Source of the DNA: Liquidambar formosana
Taxonomy: Eukaryota; Streptophyta; Magnoliopsida; Saxifragales; Altingiaceae
Length of the DNA stretch: 64,000 bases
Assembly (NCBI GenBank): GCA_039720395.1
Contig: CM077824.1
Span: 22,406,013-22,470,012 of the forward strand
Direction: 5' to 3'
Position 1 is the stretch's first letter. Each line of letters begins with the position of its first letter. The translations under genes were made by a program, and so were the position numbers. Under the pieces are notes generated by a model, which saw nothing but the letters and a program-made list of their open reading frames with translations, made no database searches and was not told the origin of the DNA. This document shows positions 56,412-64,000 of this stretch, piece by piece.

Positions 56412-57939
56412 GCTACAAAACTTAACAGTTTTTACTCGATAAGATCTTGCACTTTATGCTTGAGAGCATAACATCGCTTTGTCGGATGTCCAATTTGTCC
56501 AGAATGATAGTCGCATCGAGTTGTCGGGTCATATCCCCTTGGCAAGGGATTTGGTACCAGTTTTTGGGGGACTAAACTAACCAGCATTGCCGTCAGGAGC
56601 TATGGTAGGAGTTGTATCAGAGTCATGTAGAAGGTTAAGCTTTCTGGCTTCCCGTCGGGCTAACTGGGGTATTCTAGATTGTGTCTGCTGTGGATGTGGA
56701 GCTATCTGTTGATTTTGAGAAACTGTAGGGATGTGCGAAGCTTGAGGAGTTGTGGTATTGGCCACCATATGATAATCCGTTGCTTCAGGTTCTTAGATGA
56801 CAGCCTTCTATTGGTTAGCCCGTTGCCTGTCTGTTGTTCCATAATGGATTGGGGGGGTGATCAACTTGTCAGACTTGATCCTATCCTCTACTCTTTCTCC
56901 CATGATCACCATATCAGAGAAGTTCTGAGTGGTGTGGCCTATTAGTTGGGAGTAGTATGGCTTTTGTAGGGTGTTGAGGAATGTGGATACCATTTCCTTC
57001 TCTATTATAGGCGTCTTCACTTGTGCTGCAAGTTCACTCCATCTTTGTGCATAATTTCTAAATGACTCATTGTTCCTCTTTAATGTCCTCTACAACTCAA
57101 AACGGCAAGGAGCCATTTCTGTATTGAAGCGATACAAGGCTAGGAAAACATTATCTAAGTCAACCCAGGTGCTGATCTTACTAGGGTCCAAATGCATGAA
57201 CCATTGGAGGGCTGGCCCTGTCAAACTCTTCTGAAACTGCTGAATTAGTAGCTTCTCGTTGTCTCCATATGGATACATTTCCCCACAATAAATACGAAGA
57301 TGGGTGAAGGGGCAACCATGGCCGGCGTACTTGTTGAAGTCTGGGGTCTTGTATTTCAGTGGTAGCTTGATGTCAGGAAAGAAGTAAAGGCTTGAAAACC
57401 TGTGTCCCATATGAATCGACCCTTTGTAGTTCATTGATCTTCTCTTCTAAATTCTTGAGTTGTAGGCCAACTTTCTTGTCTTCTTCAGAGTTCTAGTTAC
57501 TAGGCGTAGCGGGATTTAACCTTTCATCTCTCTAGGAGATAGTATGTGTAGCTTGTTAATCATGAAATGTGTTTACTAGTGGAAGAGTAGCATTCTGGTG
57601 ATGAGGTGGCTACACGATGTGCTGATAGATAGGAACACCTTGAGGACCAGAGTTCGGTGGAGTAATGGGTGTCGTAGGATGGCTCTGTGTTTGAGGGTTA
57701 GACTGAGGGGTGGGCTCAATGTGCATAATATTGGATGGGGGTGGAATATTATTGGTAGAGGCAGCATGATGGTTTTGTCCTGGATTAACTTGCGTATATG
57801 TCGCTTTAGGGGCTCGGATGGCAACAAGGGATTCCATCATGACCATCTTGTCCTCAATCTGAGCTATTTTGTCATGTACAAGTGCCTCAGCTTGCGGCAT
57901 AGGTCCTAGGATGTGGGCTGGCTCTTGATTGTCAGCCAT
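56412..57939 (-). pseudogene. Ty3/gypsy gag, Tat/Ogre-like, decayed
   Basis: Read on the minus strand from MADNQEPAHILG (57939). After a proline- and histidine-rich region comes the Gag core (KYKTPDFNKYAGHGCPFTHL, then LIQQFQKSLTGPALQWFM and DLDNVFLALYRFNTEMAP; 57434-57090), then a second core part (TPIIEKEMVSTFLNTLQKPYY, MVIMGERVEDRIKS; 57020-56808), and a CxxH-type finger with CDYHSGQIGH near 56510. The 'HLRIYC...SLTGPALQWF' pattern is typical of Tat/Ogre Gag. At least three frame breaks or stops. LTR-A2 cuts it at its C-terminus. Confidence 0.78.
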
Positions 57940-58076
57940 TGTTGGTCATACTACTCTCGGGGGTGTCCGTGGCAAACAAGGTGTAGCAGTTCTGGGTGAA
58001 AGGCCGTGAGTTGGCTATGTTAGTATTTTTATGTGGGCTTTACATTGATTGGGTTTTCAGATTGCTAAAAACGGGT
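57940..58076 (-). other. Sequence between gypsy gag start and Copia-2
   Basis: Probably the untranslated leader of the minus-strand gypsy element. Copia-2 begins in or at the end of it; the exact border is uncertain. Confidence 0.4.
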
Positions 58077-58477
58077 TGATATGTAGCCTGATATGATATA
58101 CGGTATAGCCCAATAAATTATGTGATCAATTAAGTATTTGGGCTCTAGTGCACCTTGGTCCATGATGAGGGATTATAAAGTGTGGGCCTATTCCTTGTAC
58201 ATCAAGGAGTCCATAATGGGAAAGACTCCATAAAGTTTCTTTATAAATAGGCCAGGTCCCCTCTACACTCCACAAGTTGAAAACCCTAGTAGCCTGTCCC
58301 ATTGGTGGCTGCATAAAGTAAGAGGAGCAAGTAGAGGAAGACCAGCCTTCTGACAGTTTCTTTTGCAGAGAATTACTAGCGTGTTATTATGGCTTCCGCA
58401 GGTACGCGCTTATTATTTAATTGTTATTAATATTTTGTGTTCTAGTTTTCTAGTATGGATTTAATATTATTCTATCA
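58077..58477 (+). mobile_element. Copia-2 5' LTR (left edge uncertain)
   Basis: The right edge TCTATCA is fixed by the primer site two bases later. TGATATG at 58077 would pair with it as a short terminal inverted repeat, giving about 400 bp; TGTTAG at 58018 is an alternative start. TATA box TATAAATAG at 58242-58250. The LTR carries an ATG with a splice donor at 58389-58403. The 3' LTR lies beyond the window, so edges cannot be checked here. Confidence 0.7.
58389..58401 (+). CDS. Candidate first coding exon of Copia-2 (in the LTR)
   Basis: ATGGCTTCCGCAG followed by the donor GTACGC. Joined to the acceptor at 59991 it continues in frame into the gag ORF. It would add MASA plus about ten residues before the Met at 60021. 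This is an inference from splice signals and frame only. Confidence 0.45.
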
Positions 58478-58996
58478 AGTGGTATCAGAGCCATCATACT
58501 AGAACTAGAACCAATGATTGAATAGTCATGTTTTTGTATGGTGCTCTTATTTAAAATACACATGTTCGTATGCCTAAATAATATTTAAAATAATAATAAT
58601 TGCTGCAAAAGTGTAAGGTTTTCTTTTCCCAGAACTTTTCCCGCCGCCGATTAGTTTATTCGGCCAAAAATTCCGAAGCAACCATCTTTCTATAAAACCT
58701 GAAAAAAAAAAAATATATTTAGCTTGTTTTGGAAAAGCACATGTTGTTACCATAAATAATTATGTCTTGATTCTAGCACTTATTGTCTTGTACTACCTAT
58801 TGTACTACAAATAAGTGCCTTTTTACAGCACCCCACACCAAGCCTATAAGTAGGCTCTTTTTTTTTTCCCAGAACCTTTGCCCCGCCGCCGATCAATTTA
58901 TTGATGGATGAAAACCCCTATTAGATTCAATTGTTTTATGTGGAATCATGTGGGTTGTTTTTTGGGCTAAGCACGTGGTCCTACGCACCATATAAC

Positions 58997-59027
<31 letters not shown>

Positions 59028-59991
59028 CAACCTGATGCACTAAGTCCACATCTCACCCAGACACGTGTGGGATGTGGACTCAAATTTGTTTTTTTTTTTT
59101 TTTTACAAGCCTTTTTCTTACAGTGGGTCCTACGCACCATATATATATATTAAAAAAAAAAAAAAAAAAAAGGGGGTTGAGGTTAGTTTTTAAGTCAGAA
59201 AGCTTTTCTGACTTTTTCATTTGGTTTTGTTTTAAACAATTAAAATAGTTGGACCATTTTTTTTTTTTAAAGAACTATTATTTAATTGTTGTTACATTTT
59301 TATTTATTTATTTATTTATGTACTCGTTTTTATTTTGTAGAAGTACATACTTTCCCTAGATAGCATAAATAAATAAATAAAAATGTGGAATTATTCTCAA
59401 ATCACATATAAAGAAATTTTAGCATGCAAATAAAGAAACTTGTGATTGAGATTTTGAATGGACATAAAGACTATCCCAGTTTGGGGAATGCCGTTCGCCA
59501 AAGTGGGTGGTAGCTGCCAAAGTGGCCCATTCGTGGAGGTTGACAAAATTTTCTCATTCAATGTATTACGGGATAGGATTGCATTTTTGGGTTGTTACAT
59601 ACAATCACCTGCCCAAAGGGGGTTATTGTGTGTGTCAATTCAAGGATGGCATAGGGTGACTAATAGGAATGCATAGATTTAGATGGTACTTTCTGCCTAA
59701 AGGTGATGGACTTTTCGAAAATTTGTGTAGTTTTTGTTAATCAGCCTTATGATAAAGGATTTGGAGAGCACCTATTAGCATGTTGTATTCTCTGCCCAAA
59801 GGGGAGTTTATGATGATGCACCCGGGGTTCTCACCGTATAAGACTTATAAAGGTTTATTCGAGCTTATTTACGGGCATATCTAATCAATTGTCCATGTTG
59901 ATTAGATAAAGAAGTTAATCATCTATTATTTTAATTGCATGCATTTTGTTTGGATGATTTATAATTTTTTGTTTATAAATTGTTTCTACAG
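58402..59991 (+). other. Candidate Copia-2 intron and leader
   Basis: Donor CAG|GTACGC and acceptor TTGTTTCTACAG give a 1,590-bp intron that spans the LTR end and the primer site. The region has A29 (58997-59025) and A20 (59152-59171) runs each after 'CCTACGCACCATAT', a repeated CCCGCCGCCGAT word (about 58639 and 58880), an AT hairpin (59295-59320 with 59364-59386) and five GCCMAARKGG-like words (59497, 59516, 59611, 59695, 59794). No other open frame of note. Confidence 0.5.
58480..58493 (+). other. Copia-2 primer-binding site
   Basis: TGGTATCAGAGCCA, two bases after the LTR, complementary to initiator-methionine tRNA. Intact. Confidence 0.92.
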
Positions 59992-62900
59992 TTTTCAATT
60001 CCTCTGCTCTTACTAGCCAAATGTCTGCAATTGAAACTTTGACTGGAAATAACTATGGGAGATGGAAACGGGATGTTGAGATTGCACTTGGTTTAATGGA
60101 CCTAGACATAGCTCTTGACCCAGAGCCTACTAAACCCACTGATAGTAGCACTGCAGAACAAAAGGCATATTATGAAAAATGGGTGAGGGCTAACAAGTTG
60201 AGTCTGAAAATTATTAAGAGGTCCATATCTGATTCTATTTTGGGTGCTGTTCCTCATAGTGATAGTGCTTTACAATTCTTTGCTGCGATTGGGAAACGAT
60301 TCCTAGAATCTGACAAAGCTGAAACTGGAGACCTAATGGATAAACTCATGAACATGAAATATGATAATCAATGTGGGGTTAGGGAACATATTATGAAAAT
60401 GATCAATATTGCATCAAAGCTAGAAGCCCTAAAAGTGCCTATAGCCGAACCTTTTCTTATTTATCATGCCCTTAATACACTTCCCCCTCAATTTAGCCAA
60501 CTTAAGGTTGCCTATAATGCCCAGCGAGATAAATGGGATTTGAATGAGCTTATTTCTGTGTGTGCCCAAGAAGAAGAGAGAATCCGTCGTGACAATGTTC
60601 AGAGTGCGAATGCTGTCTATCAGCCACAACCAAATAAGGGACTTTTCCACAACAATCAGAAGCCTAAATCTAACAACCGTAATGCTCATCGCTCCAATCA
60701 GCACCACAAGAACACTGGTCAATCCCACCATCCTCCAGGTCCTAAACCTAACATCAGTAAGGATCAGTGTCGCTTCTGCAAAAGGAAGGGTCATTGGAAG
60801 AATAATTGTACAAAGTATAAAGCTTGGTTAGAAAAGAAGAACAAATCTGGAGGTAATTTCTTTACCAATGTTTGTTTTGAATCTAGTTTAGTAGATGTTC
60901 CCTTAGATTCTTGGTGGATTGATACTGGAGCGTCTATTCACATAACTAATTCTTTACAGGGGTTCATAAGCAAACGGAAACCAAATAAGGATGAAGTCAA
61001 ACTGTTCGTAGGCAATGGAGTTCAAGTTGAAGTTGAGTTCATAGGAATTGTTAGGTTGTCATTAGAGTCTGGTTTTTCTCTTATTTTGGAAGATACTGTT
61101 TTTGTACCGTCCATAAGGTGGAATTTAATTTCAGTTTCTAGACTTGATAAATTTGGGTTTTCCTTTAATTTTGGTAATCGAAATTTTCAATTATTCTATG
61201 ATTCTCGACTTGTTGGTTGCGGTTGCCTATGTGATGGTTTATACAAGTTGACTTTAGCCTCTCAAAATGAATCCCTACATGTTGTGAATGTTGGAAAGAA
61301 AAGACCATTAATTAAAGAAACTTCTTTTACCTTATGGCATAGACGTTTAGGTCATATTTCTAAACCAAGGATAGAAAGATTAATAAAAGATGGTTTTCTT
61401 CCTTCTCTAGATTTTAATGATTTTAATACTTGTGTAGACTGCATAAGAGGAAAATTGACCAAAACAAAAAGGAAAGGGTCTACACGTAGTGAAGGTATTT
61501 TAGAAGTCATTCATACTGACATTAGTGGACCTTTGTCTTCTACCTTGTGTGGGAATAAGTATTTCATAACCTTTATTGATGACTTCTCACGTTATGGATA
61601 TGTTTACCTCATAAATGAAAAATCTGATGCTCTTGAAAAATTTAAAATTTTTAAATTGGAAGTTGAAAAACAATGTGAGAAGAAAATAAAAGTTGTGAGA
61701 TCAGATCGAGGTGGTGAGTACTATGGTAAATATGATGAATCTGGCCAAAATATGGGACCTTTTGCTAAATATTTACAGGATTGTGTAATTGTTGCTCAAT
61801 ATACCATGCCTGGTACTCCTGAGCAGAATGGTGTAGCTGAGAGACGAAATCGCACTCTTAAGGACATGATGAGGAGTATGATGAGTAGAACTAATTTACC
61901 TGAATATCTTTGGGGGGAAGCAATTAAATCAGCCTTGTATCTTTTGAATAGGGTTCCTAGTAAAGCTGTATCCAAAACTCCTTTTGAATTGTGGACTGGG
62001 CGTAAACCTAGCTTATCTCACCTTCGTGTTTGGGGTTGTCCTGCTGAGATTAGAATTTATAATCCACTAGAAAAGAAATTGGACCCTAGATCCACTCCCG
62101 GTTTTTTCATTGGGTATCCAGACAGATCTAAAGGATATAGGTTTTACTGTCCTAATCGCAGCACTAGGATTGTTGAATCTATCACTGCAAAATTTTTAGA
62201 GAATGATACAAGTCATAGTGGGAGTTCCACAGTGAGAGAAGTTGTTCTTAAGCCAGAAAGAATTGTAGTACCTGTACCTATTGTGCAAGAGAGGATTATT
62301 CCTCAAACTGTTGAGAGGGTAAATGTAGAACCAGTTCAGCAGATTGATCCTCCAAATCCTCCAGAGCATGTTGAGCCAGTTGTTGCTGCACCCGTTAGGA
62401 AATCCCAACGAGAAAGGAGATCTGCATTGCCTGATGATTACATTGTTTACTTGTTAGAGAATGATTTTAATATAGGTCACCGTGTTGATCCTTTTTCATA
62501 TAGTCAAGCCATTGCTAGTCTTGAATCAGAAAAATGGCTTGAAGCAATGAAAGATGAGATGCGGTCTATGGAGCATAACGATGTTTGGGATTTGGTGGAG
62601 ATTCCTTCAAGTGTTAAACCAATTGGGTGCAAATGGGTATTCAAAACCAAGATGGATTCGAGAGGGAAAGTTGAACGACACAAGGCTAGATTAGTAGCTA
62701 AGGGCTTCACTCAACGAGAGGGCATTGACTACAATGAGACTTTTTCCCCTGTTTCATCAAAGGATTCTTTCAGGATTATTATGGCAATAGTGGCTCATTT
62801 TGATCTAGAGTTGCATCAAATGGATGTCAAGACAGCTTTCTTGAATGGGAATCTTCATGAAGATGTTTACATGCGTCAGCCTGAGGGTTTTGAAGTGAAA

Positions 62901-64000
62901 GGCAAGGAAAGTATGGTGTGTAAATTGAAGAAATCCATATATGGGCTCAAACAAGCGTCTCGACAGTGGTATTTAAAATTTGATGAGGTAGTGACATCAC
63001 TTGGTTTTGTTGAAAACATTATGGACCAGTGCATTTATCTTAAGGTCAGTGGGAGGAAATTTATTTTTCTTGTGTTATATGTTGATGATATTTTGCTTGC
63101 TAGCAGTGACTTGGGATTGCTTCATGAGACCAAACACTTATTGTCTTCTCATTTTGAAATGAAAGATCTTGGTGAGGCTTCTTTTGTGCTTGGTATTGAG
63201 ATTCATCGTGATAGGTCTCGAGGGTTTTTAGGTCTTTCTCAAAGGGCATATATTGATCGTGTCCTTGAGAAGTTTAATATGAAGACTTGTGCACCTGGTG
63301 ATGTTCCCATTGTTGTAGATGATAAGCTTAACAAGAACCAGTGTCCTCGGAATGAGGTGGAAAGAGCAGCAATGAAGAAATATCCGTATGCTAGTGCTGT
63401 TGGGAGTTTGATGTATGCTCAGGTTTGCACTAGGCCAGATATTGCATATGCTGTGAGTGTGCTTAGCAGGTTTCAGTCCAACCCGGGTAAGGAACATTGG
63501 CAAGCAGCAAAGAAAGTTATGAGGTATTTGCAGAAAACAAAGCATGTTATGCTTACATATAAGCGGTCTGATAGACTTGAGGTAGTAGGTTATTCAGATT
63601 CTGATTTTGCTGGTTGTCGAGATGATTTTAAATCTACCTCAGGTTATGTTTTTCTTTTGGCTGGAGGAGCTATTTCTTGGAAAAGTGCCAAACAAACTCT
63701 TGTGACGTCTTCTACTATGCAAGCAGAGTTTATAGCTTGTTATTGGGCTACAATACAAGCTGTTTGGTTGCAAAATTTTATTTCTGGGCTCAGAGTAGTT
63801 GATTCCATTTCCAGACCCATCACCATATTTTGTGATAATAGTGCTGCAGTGTTCTTTTCAAAGAACAATAAAAATTTGAATGGTTCTAAACACATAGACA
63901 TTAAGTATTTGATAGTCAGAGAAAAAGTTAAGGAAGGGCAGACACTAGTAGAGCATATAGATACAGAGGAAATGATTGCTGATCCATTAACCAAAGGTCT
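59992..64000 (+). CDS. Copia-2 gag-pol polyprotein, intact, runs off the window
   Basis: The frame opens at the acceptor at 59992. The first Met within it is at 60021 (residue 1), and 1,326 codons follow without a stop. Gag holds the UBN2-type region (about 1-200) and an intact zinc knuckle CRFCKRKGHWKNNC (250-263). Protease has WIDTGAS (D301). Integrase has WHRRLGH, D500, D562 (RSDRGGEY) and the NGVAERRNRTL glutamate (607). RT has KARLVAKGF and YVDD (1020-1023). RNase H has D1193, E1236 and D1272, ending at DPLTKG. Only some tens of residues are missing at the window end. The protein order is diagnostic of Ty1/copia; I do not assign the lineage. All listed catalytic residues are present, so the element may be recent and perhaps competent. 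Confidence 0.95.

Noticed and set aside
56577..56945. Plus-strand frame of 88 residues over the gypsy gag
   Set aside because: It is the antisense shadow of a minus-strand Gag that has recognisable family motifs.
56412..57939. Taking the Tat-like gag as the internal region of LTR-A2
   Set aside because: LTR-A2 reads on the plus strand by its TATA-type structure and family ends, while the gag reads on the minus strand; they cannot be one element in this arrangement.
58480..58493. tRNA gene-like sequence TGGTATCAGAGCC (also 14187, 39967, 45457)
   Set aside because: These are primer-binding sites complementary to initiator tRNA; no tRNA cloverleaf surrounds them.

Overview
The window is nuclear DNA of a flowering plant, probably a eudicot (not provable from this stretch). 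It holds no host protein gene that I can support. Almost every base belongs to transposable elements or to an old integrated virus, stacked inside one another. Working names used below: LTR-A (repeats of about 3 kb, TGTAGACACC...GGTTCACA), LTR-B (about 2.2-2.5 kb, read on the minus strand, TGTGAGGACC...CGTTACA), Gypsy-C (Ty3/gypsy chromovirus with 2.6 kb LTRs), EPRV (endogenous pararetrovirus), Copia-1 and Copia-2.

Layout. 1-7650: end of a minus-strand LTR-A, leader and LTR of an LTR-B element, and a solo LTR-A inserted in that leader (target duplication gtacc). 7651-56411: a plus-strand LTR-A (copy A2) split by Gypsy-C (8592-51919) and by a minus-strand solo LTR-A (52553-56308). Gypsy-C carries a solo LTR-A in its 5' LTR (10608-13596), another behind its primer site (14223-20875, itself holding a CACTA transposon and a hAT MITE), a decayed gag-pol, and an LTR-B element (23566-47940, target duplication acaat). 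The LTR-B element was hit by a near-complete pararetrovirus genome (24728-39994), and the virus was hit by Copia-1 (29438-36848, target duplication ccggt). This is a five-deep nest: A2 > Gypsy-C > LTR-B element > EPRV > Copia-1. 56412-about 58076: decayed minus-strand gypsy gag of Tat/Ogre type. About 58077-64000: Copia-2, whose 1,326-codon gag-pol frame stays open to the window edge.

Relative ages agree with the nesting. Gypsy-C LTRs differ by roughly 9% in a 215-bp stretch counted by eye. Its catalytic codons show mostly G-to-A and C-to-T changes. Copia-1 LTRs differ at about three positions in 1,445 bp. Copia-2 looks intact.

The most interesting signals are not genes. (1) LTR-B copies carry five 16-bp palindromes of the form TTTCAG-NNNN-CTGAAA upstream of the promoter, with changed centres. 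(2) Six LTR-A copies carry a block of short inverted repeats at a constant 180-200 bp upstream of the TATA box, but the repeated word differs between copies. (3) The Copia-1-type LTR has its TATA box between inverted-repeat arms that differ in sequence but stay complementary in a diverged copy. (4) Copia-2 shows signs of a spliced start: an ATG in the LTR, a good donor, and an acceptor that opens the gag frame, so the intron would remove the primer-binding site from the spliced mRNA. (5) The EPRV has a 16-bp terminal repeat at its primer-site end and an uninterrupted 492-residue second ORF of unknown function.
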